A stretch of DNA of 64,000 bases from contig NZ_BMYF01000002.1 of the NCBI RefSeq assembly GCF_014652135.1, positions 1 through 64,000 on the forward strand, read 5' to 3'. The translations under genes were made by a program, and so were the position numbers. Below are positions 9,431 to 17,460 of this stretch, one piece after another. The notes below the pieces were generated by a model. It saw only the letters and a list, made by a program, of their open reading frames with translations. It ran no database searches and had not been told where the DNA came from. Source of the DNA: Mongoliitalea lutea (GTDB lineage Bacteria > Bacteroidota > Bacteroidia > Cytophagales > Cyclobacteriaceae). How positions within the stretch are numbered: position 1 is the first letter of the stretch; each line of letters opens with the position of its first letter.

Positions 9431-10384
9431 ATGATTCGGCTTTTCCAATTCTGTTTGTTTTTTGTGATTTTTTTGTCAGTTCCTACCTTATCGTTTTCTA
9501 AGAATGATACTACAAGTGTTGCATTGATCGCTTATTGGTCATTAGGAGATTCTTATTCCTATGAAATTACCAAATATACTCAACAATGGAAAGGTGATGA
9601 ATTGGTAAAGTTTGATTCATCCAGTTATTCGGCTGAGTTTTTGGTTATTGATTCGACGGAGACTTCATATCAGATAAAATGGAAGTACACCCATGAGCTG
9701 TTCCGTTCTCAAGTTGTGGATCAAGTACTTTTACAATCACTCAATGTCAAACCAATATTAGAGATTATTTATTCTACTGATGAATATGGTGAGTTTGTTG
9801 GCATTGATAATTGGGAAGAAGTAAGAGATGCTGTTAATGAGATTTTTGAAACTTTAACTCCGATTCTTGTAGAGGGGAAAGAATCAGGTCCAGCAATTCA
9901 GCAAGTTTTGCAACAAATGAAAAACACCTATCAATCCAAAATAGGTGTTGAGGCTTTTGTAGTGCCTGAGTTAAAGCTTTTACATTTTCCATTTGGAGCA
10001 TCTTTGGAGGTAGGTCGAATTTATGAATATGAAGACTCCCTCCCCAATTTGTTTGGGGAAGAACCAGTAGATGCGAAAGGTCAACTTTATCTTGATGAGA
10101 TTGATGTTGAAGATGAGTATTGTTTGCTTATCCAAGAAGTTCAGCTAGAGGAAAACTCTTCCAAGTCTATGATTATGGATTTTTTTAGACTGTCAGGTCT
10201 TGACTCGGAAGAATTTGAAAAAGTTGTTGGTGAGGCAGTTTTAGAAATTAATGACTATAATAAGTTTGGAGTTTTTTATTACCCTGGAGTGGTAGATTTT
10301 ATTCACACAACAAGAGAGTCCTATTTCCAATATTTGGATGATGTAGCAAGTAGGAGGGACACGGTTTTAATTATTCTCAAATGA
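9431..10384 (+). CDS. Exported protein of unknown function
   Basis: A 317-residue protein that I do not recognise. It begins with a clear signal peptide (MIRLFQFCLFFVIFLSVPTLSFS) and has no further membrane span, so it is likely periplasmic or outer-membrane attached. The mature part is acidic and beta-rich. It opens with a WSLGDSYSYEITKYTQQWKG segment and has many short polar strands; no catalytic motif is apparent. The ATG at 9431 is chosen over the TTG two codons upstream because it starts the signal peptide directly. It stands alone between two repeat-bearing intergenic regions. Its base composition is a little more AT-rich than that of its housekeeping neighbours. Confidence 0.75.
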   Translation: MIRLFQFCLFFVIFLSVPTLSFSKNDTTSVALIAYWSLGDSYSYEITKYTQQWKGDELVKFDSSSYSAEFLVIDSTETSYQIKWKYTHELFRSQVVDQVLLQSLNVKPILEIIYSTDEYGEFVGIDNWEEVRDAVNEIFETLTPILVEGKESGPAIQQVLQQMKNTYQSKIGVEAFVVPELKLLHFPFGASLEVGRIYEYEDSLPNLFGEEPVDAKGQLYLDEIDVEDEYCLLIQEVQLEENSSKSMIMDFFRLSGLDSEEFEKVVGEAVLEINDYNKFGVFYYPGVVDFIHTTRESYFQYLDDVASRRDTVLIILK

Positions 10385-10468
10385 GAGTAACTTTCCTGTT
10401 TTTGACCTAAATCTTGAGGCTAACCTAGCACTTTCTAAAAGGGAAAATACTACCGTAGAGTAAAAAAA

Positions 10469-10513
10469 TCTTTGTGCACTTTGCGTAATTAGCTTGGCGT
10501 TCTTTGCGGTTAA
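10469..10513. repeat. Dispersed TTTGCG-type repeat
   Basis: The segment carries CTTTGTGCACTTTGCG and TTCTTTGCGG in series. This motif family (strings of CTTTGCG phrases) is scattered between genes in many Bacteroidota genomes. A related, opposite-strand version lies at 27535-27640. No coding potential is seen. Confidence 0.5.
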
Positions 10514-10564
10514 GCAAGTCTCCATAAAAGGTAATCCGAGATATCTGTTGAATAAAATTTAAAG

Positions 10565-10604
10565 AAAAAAATGATAATCCAGCAATTCTGTAATTGCTGG
10601 ATTT
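10565..10604 (-). terminator. Terminator of dprA
   Basis: A perfect 12-bp stem (AATCCAGCAATT at 10576-10587 with AATTGCTGGATT at 10592-10603) has a CTGT loop. On the minus strand it is followed by a T-rich run, as expected 6 bases downstream of the dprA stop. Confidence 0.75.
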
Positions 10605-10609
10605 TGCAT

Positions 10610-11731
10610 TTAGACGAGCAGTCTATACTTCTTTCCAGGAAGCGACTTGAGGAGTCCTTGAAATTCTAAAGCCAAAAGTTTGGAGGCAAGTATGGATAGA
10701 GGAAGTTCCAGTTGGCTGGCTAGTTGGTCGATTTCTAGTTCCTTTTTATCCAGTAGTAACTGGATAATAGCCTTTTCTTCTCCTTCAAATTGATTTAAAT
10801 CAAGCGCTGCTTTTTTTACTGATTTCCCCTGATCTTCCTTTTTCCAGGAGAGTGCATCTTCGATATCTTTTGCTCCTGTGTAGATGCTTGCTTTTAATTG
10901 TTTGATTAAGTTGTTGCAGCCTTCACTGTAGGAAGAAAGGAGATTACCTGGTACAGCAAATACTTCCTTGTTATAGGAATATGCGATTTCTGCAGTTATC
11001 AAAGCCCCTCCTTTTTTCGCAGCTTCTACGACAATGATGGCATCGGAAAGTGCTGCAATGATACGGTTGCGCTGAGGGAAGTTACCAGGATGCATTTCTG
11101 TACCCGGTGGATATTCGCTGATCAATCCGCCTGCTTCGAACATTTGTTCAGCAGTGGCCTTATGGATGGAAGGGTAAATTTGATGCACCGATGAACCCAA
11201 GACGCCAATAGTAGGAATGTTGTTTTGGAGCGCAGCTCTATGGGCTTCGATATCCACTCCATAGGCCAAACCGGAAATAATGCTCGGTTGGAATGGGCTT
11301 AATTCTTCGATGATTTTTTTGGTGATGGACTTTCCATATTCTGTAGCATTGCGGGTACCCACTATTCCGATGCTTCGCTCTGGATTGAGGTTGACATTTC
11401 CACGGATATACAAAATCATGGGAGAATCGTCCAAGGCCTTGAGTCGTTTGGGGAATTCAGGATCGGAAAAGGGGAGGATACGAATGCTTTTTTTTCGGCA
11501 GGCTGCGATAATTTCCTCGGCATCCTTGATAAATTGGTCCGCTGATTTGCGGTATGCTATTAGTTTCTTGCCTACTCTAGGGACTTTGGCGAGTTTGCCT
11601 GAGGGGATTTCAAAAAAAGCACGGGCCGAGCCTGTATAGGCTACGATATTCCTATACAGTCCCGGCCCGATTTTGGGAACAAGGTTTAAGGCTAATTCAT
11701 AGACTAATTCATCGCTCGCTTGTGCTGACAT
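10610..11731 (-). CDS. dprA: DNA-processing protein DprA/Smf
   Basis: A 373-residue DprA. It binds incoming single-stranded DNA during natural transformation and loads RecA. An N-terminal helix-hairpin-helix region (LVPKIGPGLYRNIV, KVPRVGKKLIAY) precedes the Rossmann-like core. The core shows GIVGTRNATEYGK, ISGLAYGVDIEAHRAAL, GVLGSSVHQIYPSIH and FPQRNRIIAALS. A C-terminal winged-helix follows (about 310-373). The ATG at 11731 overlaps the end of the upstream MerR gene by 23 bases, suggesting translational coupling. A strong hairpin terminator follows the stop. In Bacteroidota without other competence genes nearby, its physiological role remains open. Confidence 0.95.
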   Translation of the reverse strand: MSAQASDELVYELALNLVPKIGPGLYRNIVAYTGSARAFFEIPSGKLAKVPRVGKKLIAYRKSADQFIKDAEEIIAACRKKSIRILPFSDPEFPKRLKALDDSPMILYIRGNVNLNPERSIGIVGTRNATEYGKSITKKIIEELSPFQPSIISGLAYGVDIEAHRAALQNNIPTIGVLGSSVHQIYPSIHKATAEQMFEAGGLISEYPPGTEMHPGNFPQRNRIIAALSDAIIVVEAAKKGGALITAEIAYSYNKEVFAVPGNLLSSYSEGCNNLIKQLKASIYTGAKDIEDALSWKKEDQGKSVKKAALDLNQFEGEEKAIIQLLLDKKELEIDQLASQLELPLSILASKLLALEFQGLLKSLPGKKYRLLV

Positions 11732-12065
11732 GCATTTGGTCTCTGATTTCTTTTAAAAATGACTGAATCTGTAACAATCGGTCAATCATGGTGGCTTTGT
11801 CCATGGTTTTCTCATGACCATTTTTGATCACTTCCTGCGCACCTTGCAAAGTATAACCCTTGATTTTGACCAATTGGTAGATGTAGCGGATTTTTTCAAT
11901 GTCTTCTTTGGTAAATCGGCGATTCCCCTTTTTATCTTTCTTAGGTTTGATAATATCAAATTCTCCCTCCCAATAGCGAATCAATGATGGAGCAACCTTA
12001 AACATGCTCGCAACTTCACCAATGGAGTAATATTTTTTTTCTATATCTTTTTCTATGTAAGGCAC
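11709..12065 (-). CDS. MerR-family transcriptional regulator
   Basis: A 118-residue DNA-binding protein with a MerR-type winged helix near residues 12-80 (YYSIGEVASMFKVAPSLIRYWEGEFDIIKPKKDKKGNRRF, then IRYIYQLVKIKGYTLQGAQEVI). It has a short helical tail and no ligand-binding domain, as is usual for the small MerR proteins of this phylum. The frame extends to a TTG at 12089. I prefer the GTG at 12065 because a full consensus promoter (-7 element at 12091-12098) would place the transcript start downstream of that TTG, and homologues typically begin MPY. It overlaps dprA by 23 bases. Its targets are unknown. Confidence 0.88.
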   Translation of the reverse strand: MPYIEKDIEKKYYSIGEVASMFKVAPSLIRYWEGEFDIIKPKKDKKGNRRFTKEDIEKIRYIYQLVKIKGYTLQGAQEVIKNGHEKTMDKATMIDRLLQIQSFLKEIRDQMHVSTSER

Positions 12066-12090
12066 AGTTCTAACGATTTTAAGCTTCAAT

Positions 12091-12119
12091 CAAAAATAGG
12101 GAAATTCTCCGAATTCAAA
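12091..12119 (-). promoter_or_regulatory. Bacteroidota-type promoter for merR-dprA
   Basis: Read on the minus strand: TTTG (12119-12116), 17 bases, then TATTTTTG (12098-12091). This matches the consensus TTTG-N17-23-TAnnTTTG exactly. It leaves about 20 bases of leader before the GTG at 12065. Confidence 0.7.
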
Positions 12120-12265
12120 TAGGTCAGTTTTCAATTTATTCGACTAATTCAATTGAGGGAATCGACATACGGTTAATATAGATGAATTTATTGTTGAAAA
12201 TCAGTTAATTTCGAAAATGAAAAAATAGGAATTTAAAACAACGCAATAATCAAAACCTTTATGAT

Positions 12266-12406
12266 ATGATGAAAAAATCCAAGTTATATTCAGGTACTAA
12301 AAAGTTAGAGGAATCTTTATATAGAGCAATAAAGTAGTCTGAAAATGGAAAAGGACGTTCACATGAAGAAGTCATACATTTTTTGAGAAAAAAGTACCAA
12401 AATTAA
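12266..12406 (+). pseudogene. Broken small gene, antitoxin-like
   Basis: One frame runs 47 codons from ATG to TAA, interrupted only by a TAG at 12335-12337. The two halves read as one protein: a basic start (MMKKSKLYSGTKKLEESLYRAIK), then SENGKGRSHEEVIHFLRKKYQN. The SHEEV...LRKKY ending resembles the C-terminus of small type II antitoxins. A single C-to-T change in a CAG codon would explain the stop. No toxin gene follows. The identity is tentative; a chance frame is possible. Confidence 0.4.
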
Positions 12407-12505
12407 GACCAACACTTCATTTTCCGTCGGGCAGATCCTCTACAGGTTAATCAACCATTAATACAGTTAATTTTTATCCCCAGTTTCAATGAGGGCTATT
12501 GAGAT

Positions 12506-12528
12506 GTTAGACCACTTCGTGGTCTAAC
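12506..12528. repeat. Perfect 10-bp hairpin
   Basis: GTTAGACCAC and GTGGTCTAAC flank TTC. It is not followed by a T-run and lies far from any stop codon, so it looks like a dispersed hairpin element rather than a terminator. Confidence 0.5.
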
Positions 12529-12672
12529 AGTAAATGAATTATCATTTATCCTGTTTTACTATTGAGAAGGAAATCATTTTGGGTGTCCAAGTGTTAGCTT
12601 TGAAGTCAATCATAAGTAGTTTTCATAACCCTATATATCCTTTCAAACTTGGGTTCTATGAATAAAAAAAAT

Positions 12673-12777
12673 CCTGACTCTGAAAGAGTCAAACCTTTCA
12701 ATAGCCGTGGGTGTAACCCATGGTCACAAATGCACCTAGTCTCCAAAACTCCTGACCCTGAAAGGGTCGAACTCTTC
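12673..12777. repeat. Composite REP-like element
   Basis: Two copies of a 27-base unit (12673-12699 and 12751-12777) share the core GACYCTGAAAGRGTC, itself a 6-bp stem with a GAA loop. Each is followed by an RAAC/YTTC tail. Between them, at 12705-12723, lies another palindrome, CCGTGGGT-GTA-ACCCATGG. The differences between the copies are mostly compensatory across the stem (GACTCT/AGAGTC against GACCCT/AGGGTC), which suggests the folded form is conserved. The rest of the 890-base gene-free stretch (12066-12955) holds only the merR promoter, the broken small gene and a separate hairpin. Confidence 0.6.
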
Positions 12778-12955
12778 GGGGAGGATTTTTTCTTTGAACT
12801 TTCCAATGTTTTTGATAGCTGGTTTTCTTAGATATCTTCCTGAAACTCATAAAAACTTAAACGTTTACTGAAATACTTATTTTTTGGAAATGTGGGGGAT
12901 TTCGTTGATTTTCAAGGTAGAAAATTGCACTCATGGTATAAAAACTCCCCCAACA

Positions 12956-13618
12956 ATGCCCAAAGGCCTGATCAAATCCTCCTTTTATTTCCCATTGGAA
13001 ATCTACTTGGATCATCGGGAACCGGAGGAACTGATGAGAACCTTTCAATCCTTTGGGAATTCCATTATCACACGAAAACATCTCTACACAGGAGATATTA
13101 TTATGGATGATTACCTGGTCATCGAACGGAAAACACTTAATGACTTTTATAATTCGGTGCATGATGGACGCTTATTTTCTCAGATCAAACGCCTTCAAAA
13201 ATTACCTAAACCTGCATTACTGATTGTGGAGGATGAAGCACAAGGACTTCAACAGCGCCACTTTCGAAAAGCAGCTTTTCAAAGTCTTTTATTTTCCATT
13301 CAATGGAAATTTAGAATTCCTGTCTTTTTTACCCGAAATATCTTGGAGACAGTATCCTTAAGTTTGTATTGCTACCGTTCTTTTGCTGGAAAAAAATTGA
13401 CTACCAATGGAAATATAAGTCTCCGAAAGAAAAGCCCCACTCCTCGGGAAATTCAATTGGATATGTTGGCAAGAATACCGGGCATTGGAAAGAAACGGGC
13501 ACAGGATCTTTTGAAAGCCTATGGAAGCATCAAAGGGATCATGCAACATGCAGATTTGTCCAGCAATGGAATAGGACCAAAAACGAAAAAAAAGTTGCAG
13601 GAGGTTTTAGGGAGTTGA
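12956..13618 (+). CDS. XPF/ERCC4-type structure-specific nuclease with HhH
   Basis: A 220-residue protein built like the catalytic part of XPF/Mus81/Hef. The nuclease active site is visible as TGD (45-47), then VIERKTLND (55-63), fitting the GD-Xn-ERK-X3-D metal-binding pattern. A helix-hairpin-helix pair follows at about 165-220 (LARIPGIGKKRAQDLLKAYGS and GIGPKTKKKLQEVLG). No helicase domain is attached. The frame is open to an ATG at 12890 and a TTG at 12884. I chose the ATG at 12956 (MPKGLIKSS) because the catalytic domain begins just after it (LEIYLDHREPEE), so 12890 remains possible. It lies 47 bases upstream of priA, hinting at a role in fork or recombination repair. Substrate preference is inferred only. 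Confidence 0.85.
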   Translation: MPKGLIKSSFYFPLEIYLDHREPEELMRTFQSFGNSIITRKHLYTGDIIMDDYLVIERKTLNDFYNSVHDGRLFSQIKRLQKLPKPALLIVEDEAQGLQQRHFRKAAFQSLLFSIQWKFRIPVFFTRNILETVSLSLYCYRSFAGKKLTTNGNISLRKKSPTPREIQLDMLARIPGIGKKRAQDLLKAYGSIKGIMQHADLSSNGIGPKTKKKLQEVLGS

Positions 13619-13665
13619 TATTTGAAGTACTTTAGAGAAAAATTCACAGAGGAAAATTCACACAC

Positions 13666-16191
13666 TTGGATACATTATTTGGAGATCTTTTTCAAGCAAC
13701 TGAGCAACAGGAGGCCAACTTTGCAGATATCATCCTGCCTGTTCCGATTCCTAAGATGTTTACGTACCGTATTCCTAATGCACTATTAGAGTCCATTGGA
13801 ATAGGATACCGTGTGATTGTGCAGTTTGGAAAGAAGAAAATCCTAACCGGCATCGTCGGTAAAGTGCACCAAAAGCCACCCGCTGCCTATGAGGCCAAGC
13901 CTATCTTGGATGTATTGGACTCTCATGCCACAGTCAATCCTCTCCAAATCCGCTTTTGGTCATGGATGGCCTACTATTATTGCTGTCACATTGGAGAAGT
14001 GATGAATGCAGCTTTGCCTTCCGGATTGAAATTAAGTTCGGAAAGTAAAATTCAGCTCAACCCTAATTTTGATCCCGAACTCAGTGAATATCCCCTTGAC
14101 GATCGGGAATTGATTATTTTGAAAGCCTTGGAAAGCCAAGAGGAGCTGAGCTATGAAGATTGTGAAGTGTTGCTTGGTGTCAAAAGCATTCACCAGATCA
14201 TCAAAAGCTTGGTGATTAAAGAGGCGATTTTGGTTTTTGAGCAAGTTAAAGAAAAGTACACACCGAAAGTAGAGGCAAGAATTCGCCTGACTCAGCCATT
14301 TGCAACGGACAAAGCAGCCTTAGAGCAGTTGTTTGTTGACTTGAGTTCAAAACCCAAACAAGAGGAGGTAGTGCTCAAATATTTGCAGGAAATTCCCGTT
14401 TACAAAGATCTTTCCTTGAACTCCAAGGGCTTGGAGAAAAAGGTGTTTACCGAAGCAAATCTATCCATGTCTTCTTTGAAAACACTTATCAAAAATGGCG
14501 TATTCGAAGAATTCAAAATAATCGTCAGTCGCTTGGAAGAGTTGGAGGATGGAAAGGAAATGCCAAGCATTGAATTGTCAGCAGAGCAAACTATGGCTAT
14601 CAATTCTATCAAAGAGCAATTTGAAGAAAAGGATACCGTCTTGCTGCATGGGATTACAGGAAGTGGGAAGACCGAAATTTACATACAATTAATCCAAGAA
14701 GCTCTTGACGGAGGTTCACAGGTTCTATTCTTATTGCCTGAGATTGCATTGACTACCCATATAGTAGGGCGTCTGAGCAAAGTTTTTGGCAATAAAATGG
14801 GTGTATTTCACTCCAAGTATTCGGATAACGAACGTGTGGAAGTTTGGAATGGAGTTCTGAGTGGACGATTCCCTTTGGTAGTTGGAGTTCGCTCTTCCAT
14901 ATTTCTTCCTTTCGATAGTTTGGGCTTGGTGATTATTGATGAGGAGCATGAAGCTAGTTACAAGCAATACGATCCTGCGCCACGTTTTCAGGCAAGGGAT
15001 TCAGGTATCATGCTTGCATGGCTGCACCAAGCCAAGGTCTTGTTAGGTTCAGCCACTCCATCCTTTGAGAGCTATTACAATGCTCGCATGAAAAAGTATG
15101 GCTATGTGGCCTTGAATCATCGCTATGGTGATGCACAATTGCCCGAGTTTCAACTGGCAGATGTGTTGGTGGATAAAAAGAAAAACCTGCTCAAGCTGGA
15201 TTTCACCCGCCTGCTACGGGAAAGTATCCAAGAAGCCTTGAATAAGCAGGAGCAAGTGTTGATTTTTCAAAATAGGAGAGGGTATGCTCCTTATGTCAGT
15301 TGCGATGATTGTGGATGGACGCCTATGTGTGAACATTGCGATGTGAATTTGACTTATCATCAGTTTGGAGATGAGTTGAAATGCCATTATTGTGGTTTTA
15401 AAGAGAAGGTGCCCACAACCTGTGATGCCTGTGGAAGTAATAAAATTATTGCGGTAGGATTGGGGACTGAGCGAATTGAAGAAAGTTTGGGTCTGTTATT
15501 TCCTGAAGCCCGAGTGGTCCGAATGGATTTGGATACTACCCGAAGTAAATATGGCTATCAGCGTATCTTGGAAGAGTTTGGAGGTGGAAATGTGGATATT
15601 TTGGTAGGCACACAGATGATTACCAAAGGTTTGGACTTTGACCGTGTTACCGTGGTGGGTATTATGGATGCTGATAGGATTTTGAATTTTCCTGATTTTC
15701 GGTCAGGGGAGCGGGCATTTCAGCAAATTACTCAGGTAGCGGGTAGGGCTGGCAGAAGAAATCAGATAGGAAAAGTTATTGTACAAAGCCGAAGGACGGA
15801 TGCACCCATTTTTCAATGGATTGCTTCGGGGGATTATGGTCAATTTTATTTGCAGGAAATGGCTGAGCGCCAAAAGTACTTTTACCCACCTTTTGTCAAG
15901 TTGATCAAAATCAGTACCCGTCACAAAGACTACAAAGCAGCTGAACGCGCTGCACGTATCCTGCACAACCTATTGAATGATATTCAAGTCAAGAAAATCA
16001 TGTTGGGACCTGAAAAGGGGCTAGTTGGAAAGATTAAAAACCAATATATTTTTGAAAGCTTGGTCAAATTAGACAAGGCTTCAACGGCATTGGGCAAATT
16101 TAAGGATGAACTAGCAATAATCTTAAATGAGGTGCAAAGTCAGAAAGATTTCAAAGGTGTGCGGATTATTGTGGATGTGGATCCGTATTGA
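13666..16191 (+). CDS. priA: Primosomal protein N' (replication restart helicase)
   Basis: An 841-residue PriA, a 3'-to-5' helicase that recognises stalled forks and D-loops and reloads the replicative helicase. The N-terminal DNA-binding domain starts at ADIILPVPIPKMFTYRIP. Walker A GITGSGKTE is near 329, the DEEH box near 425, and the helicase core continues to GLDFDRVTVVG and QVAGRAGR. Zinc-binding cysteine pairs (CDDC, CEHC, CHYC, CDAC) lie at about 546-590. The start is TTG at 13666, with a purine-rich AGAGGA 14-19 bases before it; the next in-frame Met is inside the conserved N-terminal domain, so TTG is well supported. It lies downstream of the XPF-type nuclease gene. Confidence 0.96.
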   Translation: MDTLFGDLFQATEQQEANFADIILPVPIPKMFTYRIPNALLESIGIGYRVIVQFGKKKILTGIVGKVHQKPPAAYEAKPILDVLDSHATVNPLQIRFWSWMAYYYCCHIGEVMNAALPSGLKLSSESKIQLNPNFDPELSEYPLDDRELIILKALESQEELSYEDCEVLLGVKSIHQIIKSLVIKEAILVFEQVKEKYTPKVEARIRLTQPFATDKAALEQLFVDLSSKPKQEEVVLKYLQEIPVYKDLSLNSKGLEKKVFTEANLSMSSLKTLIKNGVFEEFKIIVSRLEELEDGKEMPSIELSAEQTMAINSIKEQFEEKDTVLLHGITGSGKTEIYIQLIQEALDGGSQVLFLLPEIALTTHIVGRLSKVFGNKMGVFHSKYSDNERVEVWNGVLSGRFPLVVGVRSSIFLPFDSLGLVIIDEEHEASYKQYDPAPRFQARDSGIMLAWLHQAKVLLGSATPSFESYYNARMKKYGYVALNHRYGDAQLPEFQLADVLVDKKKNLLKLDFTRLLRESIQEALNKQEQVLIFQNRRGYAPYVSCDDCGWTPMCEHCDVNLTYHQFGDELKCHYCGFKEKVPTTCDACGSNKIIAVGLGTERIEESLGLLFPEARVVRMDLDTTRSKYGYQRILEEFGGGNVDILVGTQMITKGLDFDRVTVVGIMDADRILNFPDFRSGERAFQQITQVAGRAGRRNQIGKVIVQSRRTDAPIFQWIASGDYGQFYLQEMAERQKYFYPPFVKLIKISTRHKDYKAAERAARILHNLLNDIQVKKIMLGPEKGLVGKIKNQYIFESLVKLDKASTALGKFKDELAIILNEVQSQKDFKGVRIIVDVDPY

Positions 16192-16293
16192 CTGTTAAGT
16201 CGTTTTTTTAATTGTGATATATTTTTTTAAAATCCGTGTTCATGTTGTATTTGGTTGGTATATTTGTTTTTTTTCAAACAAATATTTTAAAAA

Positions 16294-16917
16294 ATGAAAG
16301 TAAGCAATAAATATAAGATGTTTTTCGTAATAGCATTCGTGTTTACATTTACAGGATGCGAGGTTACTTCATCAAATCATGAATCTATAAGCTTGATAGG
16401 ATCTTCAGAGGTAGAATTGGAAGAATCAAATGTAGCAGTCACAATTAATTTTACTGGTAAGAAAAGTGAAAAATCATCATTCGTAACTTTAGTTAAGTCT
16501 GGAGTGTTGTCGCAATTTGACCCTAAGTTACAATATGAAAATATGTATCTTGAAGGAGAGGGGAGTTCAAGAGAATTCACCTATTCAATGTCTTTTTTGT
16601 TGATTTTAAAAGATATAGCTTCACTTGATGTTATCCTTAAAACAATAGAAAAAGAGAATCTATCGGTTTATGTAAATACAGCTGGGATTTACATCTACCC
16701 GGAATCCAGGGGTGAACTATTAACAAAATTATTTGATGAAGCACTGGAAAATGGAATAAAAAGAATTTCTGAGCATGCTAAGAGCAAAGGGAAAGAATAT
16801 AAAGTTACCGCGGTTGCGGACGCAGATGATTCATTTTCGGCTGTAATCCCCCTAGATGGAATAGCTTACCAAAATAAGCTTTACAAAAAGGTTCAAGTAA
16901 CCGCAGAGCTTTATTAG
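16294..16917 (+). CDS. SIMPL-like (DUF541) lipoprotein
   Basis: A 207-residue lipoprotein; the signal peptide ends in a lipobox at FTFTGC. The mature protein has the outline of a SIMPL domain. It has an opening strand ISLIGSSEVELEESNVAVTINF, a late helix LFDEALENGIKRISEHAKSKG followed by YKVTAVADAD, and the closing strand KKVQVTAELY. SIMPL proteins are periplasmic or outer-membrane proteins of poorly defined function, some linked to oxidative or membrane stress. A -7-like TATATTTG at 16259-16266 lies upstream. It converges on the DUF4870-like gene with only 3 bases between stops. The assignment rests on pattern, not on a search. Confidence 0.65.
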   Translation: MKVSNKYKMFFVIAFVFTFTGCEVTSSNHESISLIGSSEVELEESNVAVTINFTGKKSEKSSFVTLVKSGVLSQFDPKLQYENMYLEGEGSSREFTYSMSFLLILKDIASLDVILKTIEKENLSVYVNTAGIYIYPESRGELLTKLFDEALENGIKRISEHAKSKGKEYKVTAVADADDSFSAVIPLDGIAYQNKLYKKVQVTAELY

Positions 16918-16920
16918 TTA

Positions 16921-17256
16921 TTACAATGATTTGAACCATTCCTCATACTTTCTTCCCAAAATTGGCAATGGATTCATTCTTCCATTTACTGCATTCAGTA
17001 ATCCCATGACCCACATGTAAAGCTCAAGAAATATAGCTACAAAGGCAATCAACCACCCAATGAACGGGATAATTCCAATTATACTAGTGACTATAGCGGT
17101 AACTACCAAGCCAAGCATTTGACGGATGTGAAACTTGGCGAATTCATGATTTTTTTCGGCATTCATCACAAAGGCTGCGATAAGGCCTATAAATGTAAGG
17201 TATGCAATAATTCCAATTGTTTTACCTGGGATTTCTGATTGTGTTGTTGTTTCCAT
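16921..17256 (-). CDS. DUF4870-like small membrane protein
   Basis: A 111-residue protein with three hydrophobic segments (about 13-31, 46-64, 66-90) and the conserved EFAKFHIRQMLGL stretch that links the first two, as in DUF4870/YtcA-like proteins. The C-terminal GLLNAVNGRMNPLPILGRKYEEWF is also family-like. The function of the family is unknown. It is a single leftward gene. The 204 bases upstream (17257-17460) hold no recognisable element. Confidence 0.75.
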   Translation of the reverse strand: METTTQSEIPGKTIGIIAYLTFIGLIAAFVMNAEKNHEFAKFHIRQMLGLVVTAIVTSIIGIIPFIGWLIAFVAIFLELYMWVMGLLNAVNGRMNPLPILGRKYEEWFKSL

Positions 17257-17460
17257 GGTTTTTTTTGATTGATTGATTAGGTTAAATTTCTCATCTATAT
17301 AAATGTATTTCCGCTTTCATACCAGTAGTATCTAAACAATAGCATTAACCTCCGATTTCGAGATAATATCAATAAATATCTAATATCTATAAGTATCCGT
17401 TTGAAGATGAATGCTCATTTATTTGATTAGTGGCAAAGTAGCGAATAATCATAGTTTTTT

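Noticed and set aside
12649-12831. A 60-codon rightward frame in the spacer before the XPF-type gene
   Set aside because: It runs straight through the composite hairpin repeat, and its codons are explained by the repeat.
16262-16283. ATTTGTTT/AAACAAAT hairpin before the SIMPL-like gene
   Set aside because: All A/T apart from two pairs and close to a start codon; too weak to call a regulator or terminator.
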